Positions 12,261-22,494 of a stretch of DNA of 64,000 bases are shown piece after piece. The notes under the pieces were generated by a model, which was not told the DNA's origin, made no database searches, and was given only the letters and a program-made list of their open reading frames with translations. The position numbers and the translations under genes were made by a program. The stretch lies in assembly GCA_035578175.1 (NCBI GenBank), contig JAQMRL010000002.1:130760171-130824170 (forward strand), given 5' to 3'. Position 1 is the stretch's first letter. Every line of letters starts with the position of its first letter. This stretch comes from Catonia carolina (taxonomy: Eukaryota; Arthropoda; Insecta; Hemiptera; Achilidae).

Positions 12261-15200
12261 CTCCCCCTCTCACCTCTCTCCCCATTACAGAATGTTTAGC
12301 TTTACTTGTTCAGAATGGAAAAGAGACCTCCAGTCTCTAGATTGTTGCAAACAATATCTTAATAATAATATCTTAATAATATATTATACTGTAGACAACT
12401 CGAACTGGCACAACTCTTGCTCTACATGTACACACAGTTCCGCACAAATTATCTCCATAACCTATTCTTTCAACAAGGTCTACAAATTTTAATGTACACA
12501 AATGCCTACAACCGTATTTCAATGTACAAAAATACAAACAATTATTTCATTTTAAAATGTGTATTTAATTTGTCCCAGTAAAAATTTAAATTATAAATTA
12601 CAAGAACTAAACTGCAAAAACTCACTAAACTACTCTACAGACCCATGCAACTAACTAAACAAATTGGTCTGAATATATAACGAACAGAAGGTCATATATG
12701 AAACAAATTAGTCACATCATTATGTCTAACAGATTATTAATAACAATAGTGAAAATAAAGCATAGTGACCGTGCGTGAGTCGCACAATACTGTAGCGATT
12801 GTATACTTTTGTGACTGTACCGTTGTTGCATGTGACGGACGAAGAGTGGAGTAGATAAACATCGAAGCTGCTTGTGCCAATTCGAATTGTCCAAGGTATA
12901 AAATATTATAAAACATAGGAACTGTTTATGATATATGTTAATTTTTTTTAGATTCGAAGTGGTTTAACAGCTCTGAATCAGAAAACTCTGGGCTGCAACT
13001 CAATAGCACAAGGTGCTTTGCCGACCATTCTTAATGAAGTACCAGAAAAATTTTATAGAAAGACTGTCAGCATGATTGAGGTAAGAAAATTTTTATATTT
13101 TATATTTACGTACAGAATTTTGATTTTTTTTTTTTGTTATGAGTTGAAATCCATAAGGTATAGATTATTAAATACCTGAAAGTATTTAATAATAGTCTCA
13201 GATCTTTCTATGAATAGTCGGCATTCTACTATTTCACACAATAGCCTTAACAGTTAAGAACTTTACATCTCCATTCAGACTGCAAGTATAAGTACATACA
13301 AAATATGGTAAAGCTTGCAGGGGAAGCTAAAAAAATAAATAAACTTTATTTTTATGTAAAATAATATAGGCTATGTTATAATTATATCAGTTATTATAAT
13401 TATAGCTACATTTAATTATATAATTAAAAAAAAATAATTGGGATAAGAAATTGAAGGTTGTGCTATGAAAGTAAAAGAAAACAAAGAAAGCAAAATGAGG
13501 GGTTATAAGGCATTCGCTTGAATTGGTCAAGAAAAACTGTGTGAAAACCTTGACCAGAGCAGCAAATGTTCATCATCATCTTCTTAATCCGTCTTCCAAG
13601 TTTTCTCGGATTGAGACCTAACACAGCTATTCTCCATCTCTCTCTATCACTGAACCATCTCTCCTCTTACTGCTTTTTTAGCATCTCATCTTTCTTCCAA
13701 TTCATCCATAATCCATCCACTTCACTCGCGGCCTTTTTGCCATCATCTCCAAGTACATTACCCTTTTTGGCAGTCTTCCCTTCTCCATCTTACTGACATG
13801 GCCAAATCATCTCAACTTCGTCTGTCCAACCCTCCTTTTTCATTTCCGTTGTACCCTAATTATGTGTTGTTGTTTAGGTCATCAGCTGAAAGGCTGGTTT
13901 GAACCTCTAGAGGCTTTTCTAAGTAAAACGAGGAGTGAGGTGGTTTATCAATGCTTTCTGAGTGGAAATATATGCTTATCAACATATCCGACCCTCTGAA
14001 AAGCATCTACTTTCCACCCTGCAAATAAAACCTTCACTTCATTCACCACAGGGTCTGCCTGTATGATGAAATTCATTACTCTCAGAGGGGATAACTCTGA
14101 CTAGTGTCTTTTAACATCTACCTCTTCTGTTCCTGAATGCTTCAATCATATAATTGGCTGGTCACGTGTTCAGAAAAGAACTATTTTCTGTTCCCCCTTG
14201 AACTAGCAGATCAAATGCAAATAATTAAATACTTTATCTGCCCATTATGGACAGTCCCTAATTACACCATTTATTATTCTATACCTTCTTATCTTCCCGA
14301 GCATACTACTTTTGAAACTCATTTCTGCAGCCTGGATTCTACTTTCTACCTTCTTTCCCCTAATCCAGTCTCGGGTGCAAAAGTATGGATTATACATAAT
14401 TTCCATACAATACATAGGAACTTCTTGATCCCAGACTAAGCCTCTCCCACTTTGGAAGAAACCACTTGCTTTCTGCACCCTTTTACTTAAGTCTTTTTTC
14501 CATCTGATAACCAAACAGTTCCTAAGTATGCAAATTCTTTAATTTCCTCGAGCACCTCACCATTTACCCTTATTCAATGTTCCTGCCTTACCTCCTCATA
14601 TCTGCAAAAGCACTTAGCTTTTTCCTTCACTGAATTCCAAACCACACATTTGTAAACTGTATTAAATAACCCTTTTAAGGCAAAAGGAAGATCAATAAGT
14701 ACGTATGCATTAGAAGAATAGTGCCTGAAAAGTGACTCATAGTAGCCATGACAAAATTAGATTTTGAACGAAAGAGCCAATAGTTTTTCAAGTATCAGAC
14801 CCATGTGTATCATCTTGTATGTTACGATTTGCTGATAAGTTGAGAATGTTGTGCAACTGACTTATTGAATAAATAAATCTAATATATACAATACTATAAT
14901 AGTTTTTGTGGTTATTTGTATGTTGGACAATAACAATTTTTGTTTTTTAGCGACATGCACGGTTGGCTTACCATGAATTATCTCAGATAAGAGGTTTATA
15001 TCCGATTATGCCTCAAGGTGCAATGTACATGATGGTAAGTTTTTTTCAAAAAAGATCACTTAGATATTGCAGATTACGATAACTGAAATTCAGTATTATA
15101 TTTAGGTTGCAGATAATGTTATATAACGATGCTTTGCAAATCTTCTGCCAAATTTATTATTAGTAGCATAACATACATAAGCATGATACTAAGACTACAT

Positions 15201-18200
15201 GATACTATAGTCTTATTACCATGATACGTAAGTATATCTTTTAAGTTAGAACGATAAAGTAGTGTTGTTTGAAGTTTGTTAATGACACATCAACAGCCTT
15301 GTCTTAATGGACTACTGTAGCTTATTGCACGTTAGAAATTTCCTGACTACGGCCAGTAATCAAACCTGGGACCTTCTAATTTGCTGTTTAGTATGATATC
15401 CTCTGCACCACAGTGGTAGCCAATTTTTTTATTTAAAAATATATTTATGAGTGTTTTTTTATAAAATTTTTAAGGAGAATCTTTATCCAGATATTATTCT
15501 GTGTTTGGTTGGTGTTTAAAATTAGTACAGTAAACCTTTGATTCTACGACATGCCTCGTGTTGAGGCGACTGGACGTGGTGTAAGTAGGATCCGGCAGGC
15601 TGGTCAGCCACTTCCACATACTCCTCAACCCCTTACCCTTCTGTTGTCAAAAAAGAGCTCAGCGCTAACAAACTTACTGTTTTGATGGAGAAAATTCCAG
15701 GCTGTGAAGGAACTTCAATTGGTGATATTGAAGAATGGATGACTCAAGATGAAGAAAGTGGACTGACTTCAAACCAAGAAATCGTCTTGGCTTTAAAATC
15801 AAAGGAAATTTTCTGTATAATATTGTACAGAGGGGTTTTCATGTTCAGTACTTCTGGACTTAGTCTAGATAGATTAAAACATTTTTTTTTTGTAAATTGT
15901 CAATTTCTTTTACTATAAATCTTTATTCAATTTCGATCAAACGAAATTGAAAATAAATTCTTAATAAAAGTATTTGATGACGTTAATATTTAACTCTCTG
16001 TTCAAACAAAGATATAGTAATGAATCGGTTTAAGGACAAAGGTTTCCCAAGTATGCTAAAATAAAATATTAAAAAATATATGTAAAACAATAAATAACAC
16101 CAGTTTTAAATTTTCAAAAATAATCTGCAACACTAATGATGTACAATTACTATCAATAGAAAGTAGCTATTTTAATAATTAAAGTGGTAAACTTTTTGTA
16201 ATTTTTTACCAAAAATTACGGGTAAGATTTACAAATTATTAATCATAGGTATTTTATTGCAGGTTGGGATTGATTATTCAAGCTTTCCATCATATCCTTC
16301 TGAAACAGAATTTCTTGAACAACTGGTAAAAGAAGAATCAGTGTTTTGTTTACCAGGTTTGGTAAGTATTATATTACATCAATTAAGTAAAAATAAGAAA
16401 ACAATACATAAACAATGATCTACAAACATATTGCACCAACAATTTAGTGTAGCTCTTCAACAATAAATACAATTTTTTTTTTTTTAATTTATTTATTTAA
16501 CGTCGCATCAACTACAACAGTCATTAGCGACGACGTTGGGGTGCAACTATTGTACAATGGAGGATGAAATGATTTTTTTGTTACATATGAAAATATGCCA
16601 TGCCTGAGTGGGATTCGAACCCAAGAAGGCTAACCGCATGATGAGAGGCGAGCATGTTACCAACTGCGCCAATGTGGCTGGCGATACAATACATTTATTA
16701 TATTTATTGATTCGTAACTGAAAATGTTGCCCATAACTGGCAGGTAGAGTGTTAAATTATTTGAACTCGATCTGCTAGTTCCAGGGCTACAAAAAATAGT
16801 TCTGGTTCTCATCACAAAGTCAACCAATTATATGATTAAAGCAATTAACATGTATATGAGGTAGACGTGTAAAAGACACTAGTCAGAGTTATCTCCTCTG
16901 AGAGTAATAAATTTCATTATTCAGCCAGACCCTGTGTTGAATGTAGTGAAAGTGACATTTGCAGGGTGGAAAGTAGATGCTTTTCGGAGGGCTTGATATG
17001 CTGATAAGCATATTTTTCCAATCAGTGAGGAAGCAATTGGTAAACCACATCACTCTTCATTTTACTTAGTAAAGCCTTTAGAGGTTCAACCAATTTTTCG
17101 GCTAATGAACTAAACAACAACTGAAAATACTCCATAATAATATGGAGTATTTTATTATTTTTCATATAATATTATTATATACATGGAAAAGCCCTCAATG
17201 ATCACTAATTCTCCTACTTGTACAATAGCCAGAAAGCAGAAATTTTTCCCTTTAGAGTAAATAGAGAAGTTAAACAAAAAGAATTTTAGCATTCCACTGC
17301 TAAGGGGTTGAAGTGCTTGTTCAACCCTTTTAAACTGATATCCATTTACTAAGTTCCAAACAAGCTAGAAGGCTGAAATTTGGTGGAGATATTACTTATA
17401 GTTCAAATACAAACATTACCCCTAAAAATTTCAAAAATTTATTCCAAAAAGGTCGGAAAGGGTGTCTAATCTGTAAAACAATATTTTTTATTTACTAAGT
17501 TATTTGCTCAGTTAGATGGCTGAAACTCAGTGGAGATATTACATATAATGACACAAAAAAGATTACTTCTCAATGACTTCAATAATTTACTCGTAAGGTG
17601 TTGAAAACGGTGTTCAACCCTTAAACCAATTTTTTTTTATCAAGTTCCAGATAAGGCAGATAGCTGAAACTTAGTGGTGTCCAAATATATAGTACATCAG
17701 ATTTTTTCAAATCTCAAAATCTTATTTTTGATTTATTTATAACCCTAATTTAAAAATTATTGAAATAAAACAAAATTATACAGCATGGGGTGGGCAACTG
17801 GAAAATCATGAGTGTACGGTAGGAAGAAAAGACCGCAAGACCAATGCGTTAGTCTTAAATATTAAATTCTCTTTTAATAAACATTTTACGCACTTATTGG
17901 TTATGTAACGAAGTACTTGTACAGCAAAGCTGAAAAACTGTTTTCAGATGATAGATTTTTCAATTTTACTCTGTGAAAACTATTAAAGATACAGTTGTAA
18001 AACTTATTTTATTCAATTTATTAGGTCAAAAATCATATTAATCATCAAATTTATTCATAAAATTGGATCCCTAGACCTCCAGGATGGCTTAATTTAGGAG
18101 TAGGCTCTGAATCCAAGGTGAAATCATTTGCTAGCTGTAACTTGCTAACAGAAGTGTTTCCAGACCTATGAGTATATGAACTTTTTTCATTATTTTGATA

Positions 18201-19556
18201 AGAGGAACACACCTGTAAAGTATGTCAGTTTCCTTGGGGGACATACACTTTATTATAAATTTCAGTCCCCTTTTCATCTGCCTTGATCCATAATATGATT
18301 GATCTAATCACACATGTTTAGGTGATCCAACATCATCAGATTACATAAAATATCATAATGAAACTTTAAAATATTGATTAAAACCTACAGATGTTGCCGG
18401 CCACATTGGCGTAGTTGGTAACATGCTTGCCTTTCATCATGCGATCTTGGGTTCGAATCCCATTCAGGCATAGCATATTTTTATACGTTACAAAAAATCA
18501 TTTCACCTTCACTGTCTGCATTAACAGTAATGCAGAACAGTCAGACGTTAATCAAAAAAAAAAAAAAATACAGAAGATGTTGCATCTTCAGTCATCTGCA
18601 TAAAATTATTATTGAAACATATATTTCTAACCACCAGAATACGGTAACAGAAAACACTTACCAATGTTTATTGTGCTTTCATGTATCTTTTACAAATCTT
18701 CAGTAAATTAAAATTTTAATTAGATAAGATACACGAAAGCGCAATAAACATAGGTAAGTGTTTTCTGTTACTGCATTCTGGTGGTTAGAAATATGTATTT
18801 CAATTTTAAATAATATGGCTGTTTAAAATCCTATATAGGATGTTTGATAAAATAAAAATTATCATTATATTTATAAAAAATTCAGTCATCTATATAAAAC
18901 TTTTATGACAAACATCTTCTGTAGTTTCAAAAATATTTTAAAGTTTCATGTGATACTTTATATACTCTGATGATGGTGGATCCACCGAAACACATGTAAG
19001 TAGATATGTATCCAGGCAGCTGAAAAGTTTGTAAAATTTATAATATACTAAATAAAATTGATTTTAAGCCGCAGGATTCATTATAGAGATGTAATTTTAC
19101 TACATGCATGTGTTTTCCCAATCTATTTTCACTGTTTTTCATGGGATAGCAGTTTGTATAACCCACGGTTAGGTTGAACCAGAATTGGATAATTGAGAGA
19201 CAAGTATTGTCATTAGTAACCTTGCATAAATTTTTAGTATATAGGTGGTTGTTAAAACAACTAATTTTTGATAATGCAGTAGATGTTATTTATATTGTAA
19301 TGTCTAAAAAATATTCTAATAATTTCAGTGTTTCAATTTTCCTGGATATCTCCGCTTGGTCTTAACAGTACCTGAGGATTTAATAAAAGAAGCCTGTAAG
19401 CGTATCAGTGAATTTTGTTATCGTCATTATATACCATCTGGAAATTCTCTGATTAAATCAGCAGAAATAAAAAAGAAAAATATATTATTTAATAATATAA
19501 AGTCAGAAAATTACGGAATAATGGAAAATCGTGATCAAGAAATAGCAACAATTTAA
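2945..19556 (+). CDS. TAT: tyrosine aminotransferase, 5'-partial, 10 exons
   Basis: PLP-dependent aminotransferase (fold type I) that transfers the amino group of tyrosine to 2-oxoglutarate, the first step of tyrosine breakdown. Exons: 2945-3049, 5201-5268, 6778-6936, 7699-7890, 10885-10967, 11175-11244, 12952-13080, 14951-15034, 16263-16361 and 19329-19556 (stop TAA). All have AG/GT borders and the phases join without a break. The exons give 404 residues against about 450 in the family. The first visible motif is GDPTIFGNL, so roughly 70 N-terminal residues are encoded left of the window. Motifs seen: [43 protein letters not shown], and the PLP lysine in CSALTKR followed by [10 protein letters not shown]. 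The tail after FCYRHY (about 40 residues) is not family-typical. Introns are full of transposons, most on the intron between exons 7699-7890 and 10885-10967. The reading frame is intact, so the gene is probably functional. Confidence 0.93.
3620..3935 (+). mobile_element. decayed LINE reverse-transcriptase C-terminal relic
   Basis: Broken + strand frames read ETWVLT, then KLEAAE, and later FQDR and EEEACK-like pieces. This matches the thumb/C-terminal region of RTE/CR1-like non-LTR retrotransposons (the usual SETWVLT...RRLEAAEM...RMEDDRIPRQ pattern). Several frameshifts and stops interrupt it. It is an old insertion in the TAT intron. Confidence 0.55.
4232..4411 (-). mobile_element. possible IS630-type transposase N-terminal relic with hairpin
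   Basis: On the - strand an ATG at 4411 opens [20 protein letters not shown], resembling the N-terminus of an insect IS630/mariner-like transposase family (HSEgReII...VikrCdEE pattern). The frame loses similarity after about 35 residues. A 17-bp perfect inverted repeat with a 2-nt spacer occupies 4244-4279 inside the same frame. Termini were not identified. Confidence 0.4.
5633..6036 (+). mobile_element. 5'-truncated non-LTR retrotransposon with TAAG tail and target duplication
   Basis: A single open frame ends in TAG at 6011-6013 and encodes the last ~125 residues of an RTE-type reverse transcriptase ([53 protein letters not shown]). A (TAAG)n tract follows the stop. The direct repeat TAAGTAACTCC flanks the insert at 5622-5632 and 6037-6047, a plausible target-site duplication that also merges into the tail. 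G+C is much higher than in the surroundings. The frame has no visible damage, so the insertion looks recent. The orientation is that of TAT. Confidence 0.88.
7971..10318 (-). mobile_element. piggyBac transposon, internally deleted and interrupted
   Basis: TTAA sits at both ends (7971-7974 and 10315-10318), followed inward by the shared inverted repeat CCTTTCGGCGGGCGC. Subterminal copies of GTTGTACTTTTTACAAC occur near 8018, 10102 (inverted) and 10281. Inside, the - strand holds transposase fragments. An acidic N-terminus starts with [20 protein letters not shown] from about 10013 down. A DDE-domain piece carries [20 protein letters not shown] and TRRWPLAIL (about 9766-9660). The Cys-rich C-terminal finger reads CWLCGRQ...[14 protein letters not shown]...VVCSKC (about 9450-9320). 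The catalytic core between N-terminus and finger is largely missing and there are stops, so it is inactive. A HINE-like element is nested at about 8205-9166. It lies in the intron between TAT exons 7699-7890 and 10885-10967, opposite in orientation to TAT. Confidence 0.9.
8205..9166 (-). mobile_element. HINE-like (Helentron-associated) element, copy 1
   Basis: Full-length copy of a repeat found five times in the window. The left edge has an A-run, then CTGGTGTGAAACACTCACAC (a small stem-loop), then the subterminal inverted repeat ACTTTCTCTTGCC (8234-8246). The partner GGCAAGAGAAAGT is at 9149-9161, followed by TAAAAA. A (CA)n tract with a few CAGA variants lies at about 8988-9027. Read on the - strand, this gives 5' subterminal repeat, microsatellite, core, 3' subterminal repeat, stem-loop and T-run, the layout described for Helentron-associated elements such as Drosophila DINE-1. 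The core holds two diverged direct units of about 170 bp, each with GTTGTAG and a CTCACGTTTTCGTGAG-like palindrome. It is nested in the piggyBac element. ORFs across it are not genes. Confidence 0.75.
10336..10530 (+). mobile_element. degenerate tRNA-derived SINE, family S4
   Basis: A tRNA-like head (CCATGGTATAGTGTTTAG as A box; TCTGAGTTCAATATCTAGAC as decayed B box) is followed by the body motif CCCACAATAGTTGCTAATGA and an A/ATA-rich tail. The same head and body occur at 55126-55805. Confidence 0.55.
11256..12203 (-). mobile_element. HINE-like element, copy 2
   Basis: Nearly identical to the copy at 8205-9166 over its whole length. The subterminal repeats are at 11285-11297 and 12186-12198, and a pure (CA)n tract is at about 12033-12064. 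It begins only about 11 nt after the splice donor of TAT exon 11175-11244 (GTATGT at 11245). The open frames on both strands are shadows of the repeat. The close similarity to copy 1 points to recent activity. Confidence 0.78.
12228..12254. repeat. (TC)n microsatellite
   Basis: Pure TC run directly after the HINE copy, grading into a C/T-rich stretch up to about 12290. Confidence 0.9.
12384..12902. mobile_element. non-autonomous TIR element
   Basis: The left end (about 12384: TATACTGTAGACAACTCGAA, then CTGGCACAA) and the right end (TTGTGCCAATTCGAATTGTC to about 12902) are imperfect inverted repeats of about 30 bp. No coding sequence is seen inside. Ends are approximate and no target duplication was confirmed. 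Confidence 0.5.
13560..14680 (-). mobile_element. LINE 3' part (RTE-like), split by a later insertion
   Basis: On the - strand, about 14660-14233 reads fragments such as [36 protein letters not shown] and [15 protein letters not shown]. After a gap, 13868-13560 continues with LRWFGHV-like, [16 protein letters not shown] and [19 protein letters not shown]. Together these are the C-terminal thumb and tail of an RTE-type reverse transcriptase, ending in an ATG/ATC-rich microsatellite. Family B repeat (13869-14232) interrupts it. Frameshifts and stops show it is dead. Confidence 0.7.
13869..14232 (+). repeat. interspersed repeat, family B, inserted in a LINE
   Basis: Starts GTTTAGGTCATCAGCTGAAA, carries CTCTGAAAAGCATCTACTTT and ends near CTAGCAGATC...CTGCCCATTATGG. 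Copies also lie at 16737-17118 (inverted) and 50965-51655. It has no coding potential, and its class is not recognised. Confidence 0.65.
15526..16060 (+). mobile_element. pogo/Tigger transposon relic
   Basis: Begins TACAGTAAACCTTTGATTC, a pogo/Tigger-like terminus after TA. Around 15685-15790 the + strand reads [34 protein letters not shown], resembling the acidic C-terminus of Tigger-type transposases. A weak inverted partner (CAAAGGTTTCC) lies near 16040. Most of the transposase is missing. Confidence 0.42.
16473..16684 (-). mobile_element. tRNA-derived SINE, family S1
   Basis: On the - strand the head carries an A-box region (TTGGCGCAGTTGGTAACATG) and B box (TTGGGTTCGAATCC), then a body ending in an A-rich tail (the T-run at 16473-16486 on +). 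The same family is at 18395-18570 and 26508-26683. Confidence 0.75.
16737..17118 (-). repeat. interspersed repeat, family B, inverted copy
   Basis: Reverse-complement match to the repeat at 13869-14232: it starts with GCCAATTATGG-like ends at the left and finishes with CGGCTAATGAACTAAACAAC at the right. Confidence 0.6.
17205..17690. repeat. decayed tandem repeat, unit about 146 bp
   Basis: Units begin with AAGTT at 17351, 17497 and 17642 (spacings 146 and 145). Each holds a GCTGAAA-CT/TTGGTGGAGATATTAC segment and a TTCAACCC-like segment. A degraded earlier unit starts near 17205. Units differ at many positions. Confidence 0.55.
17720..18314. other. no gene or clear repeat seen
   Basis: AT-rich TAT intron sequence with no coding exon and no termini that I could pair. 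Confidence 0.4.
18395..18570 (+). mobile_element. tRNA-derived SINE, family S1, with A tail
   Basis: Starts GCCGGCCACATTGGCGTAGT (A-box region). The B box CTTGGGTTCGAATCCCATTC lies at about 18446-18465. A body of roughly 90 bp and an A-run of 15 (about 18555-18569) complete it. This is the best-preserved S1 copy in the window. Confidence 0.82.
18610..18805. repeat. long hairpin, about 75-bp arms
   Basis: The left arm (about 18616-18690, containing TTCTAACCACCAGAAT) and the right arm (about 18728-18800, containing ATTCTGGTGGTTAGAA) are inverted with only a few mismatches. The loop is about 35 nt and AT-rich. It is probably a small fold-back MITE inside the GGATCC repeat. Confidence 0.65.
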
Positions 19557-19778
19557 GACAATAATACAATTATCATATAACCGCCAAAGCTTATATTTTA
19601 ATTAATATTAATTCAACGCATTATTTTTTTTTAAACGCTTTTATAAACATATAAAAAAACAAAAAATGAATAGAAATTTTAATATAATAAACAAAAGATA
19701 GAATAAGGAATATTATAAACTGAAATCCGATAATAAAATCAAGCATAAGATAAAAAAAAACAATTTGTAAATGTCGTT

Positions 19779-19925
19779 AATAAAACTTCAAACAGAAATA
19801 TCATTACAAATATTGCATGACAAAAAGTGGTCTCCTGAGACAAAACAGAAGAATAAGTCAGTAAAGTTTGTACTTATTATAAATATTATGTAATTAGCAC
19901 ATTTTAAGTAATAATTTTTAATAAA
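19779..19925 (+). other. candidate TAT polyadenylation signals
   Basis: AATAAA at 19779-19784 and 19920-19925, 223 and 364 nt after the TAT stop codon. Which one is used cannot be told. Confidence 0.5.
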
Positions 19926-20060
19926 TTTTATTCATTACAAATGCTGTTTTTAATATATTTCTGTACCTATTTTATGGTAAAAACTTGGTGAGCAGATTGT
20001 GGTGGGTGTCTACCTCACAGTACAGGTGGTGATTTACTTCCGGGTAAATCAAACATTATA

Positions 20061-20982
20061 TATAGGGAGTTTATAAAAGAACTCCTCGATTTCAAGAAAT
20101 CATAATAAAATAACTTATAGTTAAAAGAATTTGGTTTTCATAGTTGTCAGGCATGTCGTAAAGTTTCAATTTGTTGCATTGGCCAACCTGTTGGTTAACT
20201 TGCCTGGCCTTCACGAGGTGTCAGTCTGCCAGTTATGGCGTCACCGCAGCAGAAAGGACAGTGCGTGATTTGGTTTACAGAGACGTGTTCAGTTATTACA
20301 GTTCAGCATAATTTTCGGCACGAATACGGCCATACTGTGCCTACGAATAAAACGATTCTGGAATGGTTTAAGCAGTTTCAGGCAACAAGCAGCATCTTGA
20401 AAGAGATATCTTCAGGCAGGGCCCTCTGACCGCGTCATTGGCCTGTTCATATTTGCCGAAAAAATAATTAACGGAACTCATTACTGTGATATGTTAAAGC
20501 AGTACGCCTTTCCACAGGTTGACGATATTGAAGGAGAAAAATGATTAATTTTCTTTCAGAAAGACAGCCACTGCATTACAACAACTGTGTCCGTGCTGCA
20601 TTAAACATTCGTTTTCCAGGCTGGTGGATCGGAAGAAAATGCCCGATCCCAAGGCCACCAAGGAGCCCAGACATTACACCGCTAGATTTCTTTTTTGGGG
20701 GCATGCTAAAAACATTGTTTACTCGGAGAAAATCCGTGACATTGAACACCTACAGGAGTGGATTGTTGCAATTGTAGCTGCAATAACAACCAATATGCTG
20801 GCAAGTATGTGGAAAGAAGTGGACTACCGTTTGGATGTATAAATGGTGCACATATCAAAATTTATTGAATATAAAAAAAACTTGAAATTTTCTCATCCAG
20901 AATTTATCATGACGTTTTCTTTTAATTAAAGCTATTTAAATGACACTTAAAATCAAGGATTCTTTTATAAACACCCTTTATA
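20061..20982 (+). mobile_element. internally deleted mariner-family transposon (DUF4817-type N-terminus)
   Basis: Imperfect terminal inverted repeats share GTTTATAAAAGAA (left about 20067, right about 20957-20969 inverted), flanked by TATA. Inside, the + strand frame at 20235-20429 reads MASPQQKGQCVIWFTETCSV...NKTILEWFKQFQ, the helix-turn-helix start of a common insect mariner transposase. The C-terminal part follows at 20541-20842 in two frames (PPRSPDITPLDFFF; EKIRDIEHLQEWIVA; KEVDYRLDV, then TAA). The linker and first DDE segment between about 20430 and 20480 are deleted and there is a frameshift near 20640, so no active enzyme can be made. It lies in the TAT-RPN3 intergenic region. Confidence 0.82.
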
Positions 20983-21435
20983 ATGAAACGCAAGAATATA
21001 ATGAAGCCACAGTGCACATTAACATGGTAATTTGAAGGCCCAGCATGATGAATCAATGCAGATTTTGGATTTTAAAACCCACATTTGGTTGTCATATAGA
21101 CCTACAGGGATTGCCATTGTTGAAAAGAACTTCATAATTTTTTCTTTTGAAATCTTGATTTTAAAGAGTCCTAGATATCATTCCACACATACGGTTAAAC
21201 CTCATCACCAGCACAATATTTACCAGTGCACAATATCCTACATACATTGATTTCAAAACATAGCATCTTATAGAAATGAGAACCACTGTTGCACATCTTT
21301 GTACTTTTGTCTCATTTTTAAAAATTCAGTTGCCTCATTTAAAAAAAGAATGTAATTATTGTATTTGATTGCGACTTTAATATGCATTTTAACCCAAAAG
21401 TGTACCTACATAATAAAATCTGTGGAGAATTTAAA

Positions 21436-21835
21436 ATTTTACAACTTTTATTTCAAACATTTTTTGTGTAACGCTTAGTTTAGCGGTTTTCTGTTTTTTT
21501 CTCACGAAAACGTGTAAAAATAGATTTTTTAAAGATTTCATTCTTATGCATTTTATGACAAAAAAGTATAATCAAATTTATAGGAAATTAAAAGATCTAT
21601 TACTTTTATTTAAAGCATTTTTCTCTACAAAGCCTAGTTTAGCGTGAAAGAGTCATTTTCCGTATTTTTAAACTAAACTGAGGTTGATTTTCATTTTGGG
21701 TCTTTCACTCATGATGAAAATTAGGTTATGTTTATTGAGGTTAGTTTTTTTGTTTATTTCTAATGTTAGGTTTACTGTTAATTATTAGCATTGGCAAGAG
21801 AAAGTTGTGTGAGTGTTTCACACCAATTTTTTTTA
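21436..21835 (+). mobile_element. HINE-like element, copy 3, 5'-truncated
   Basis: Opposite orientation to copies 1 and 2. It contains GCTAAACTAGG-like units, GGCAAGAGAAAGT (about 21793), the stem-loop GTGTGAGTGTTTCACACC and a terminal T-run. The microsatellite half is missing. Confidence 0.7.
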
Positions 21836-21924
21836 GATATTGTAATCACTGCTTAGTACAATCAAAGATCCGGAATAACAACTTGATAATAACAGGCAGC
21901 TACAGTACTTTTTTTATCTCTTAA

Positions 21925-22210
21925 TGTGTGTATGTTGGAATCTGTTTAATTCAGAACAATAAGCAACCCCATGCCATGAGGATTATGTGTATGACGTGTA
22001 GTTTTGTACACACTCAGGCTGACTGTTCCTGAGAGAGTATGGTTAATTGAACCCAACCATCAAAGTACGGTAATCACTGTCTATTATTCAAATCCATGTA
22101 AAAGTAACTACCTTTAATAGGGTTTGAACCAGGAACCTTCATCTCAAAAAATCAGCTGTTAAACCGCTGACTCATGGCAACAACTTTACATCTAGATCAA
22201 CCCAGTGGGT
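21925..22210 (-). mobile_element. tRNA-derived SINE, family S3
   Basis: On the - strand a tRNA-like head (AACCCACTGGGTTGATCTAG; B box GTTCCTGGTTCAAACCC) leads into a body with CAGTGATTACC, TTTGATGGTTGGG, CTCAGGAACAG and GGGGTTGCTTATTGTTCTGA. Paralogous to 42190-42500 and 48010-48480. Confidence 0.7.
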
Positions 22211-22494
22211 TAGCTATTGTACTAGCACAACTACAGATAATTTAGAAATACATTCACATTGTTCTTAATTTTCTCACCAATTGTTGGTGCAGATGATTTG
22301 TTTACCATGAAATGCCAAAACCTTCCATGTTTACCCTAAAACTTTTGCTATCCGGAATAGTTTTTTCAACCGATACCCTACCATAAAATTTAGCTGCATT
22401 TTCACTGTTATGTATCTGAAAACTTAGTTAAACAAATAAACTTTTATTTTATGTAGATTTAACATTTTATTAGCAAAAAGTCATTCATTTAAGA

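Larger units (their letters stand above)
18315..19095. mobile_element. fold-back (GGATCC) repeat with two insertions
   Basis: The left part is GTGATCCAACATCATCAGAT (18321) and the right part ACTCTGATGATGGTGGATCC (about 18965), an inverted pair. An internal AGATGTTGCATCTTCAGTCATC segment mirrors the GACAAACATCTTCTG segment at about 18910. The right flank continues with AGCTGAAAAGTTTG and GCCGCAGGATTC. Related copies: 35815-36112, 50930-52670, 57650-57850 and 62355-62560. A SINE (18395-18570) and a hairpin unit (18610-18805) interrupt this copy. Confidence 0.55.

Noticed and set aside
11857..12285. 142-codon frame with CVCVCV run as a membrane or cysteine-rich protein
   Set aside because: It is a translation of the HINE repeat and its (CA)n tract; the same pseudo-protein appears at 8985-9170.
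16590..16684. tRNA gene on the - strand
   Set aside because: A and B boxes are present but the cloverleaf cannot be closed and the sequence continues into a SINE body with an A tail; the same holds at 18395, 26640, 48190, 55130 and 62110.
17205..17690. CRISPR-like or satellite array
   Set aside because: Units of about 146 bp with high divergence and no short identical repeats; simply a decayed tandem repeat.
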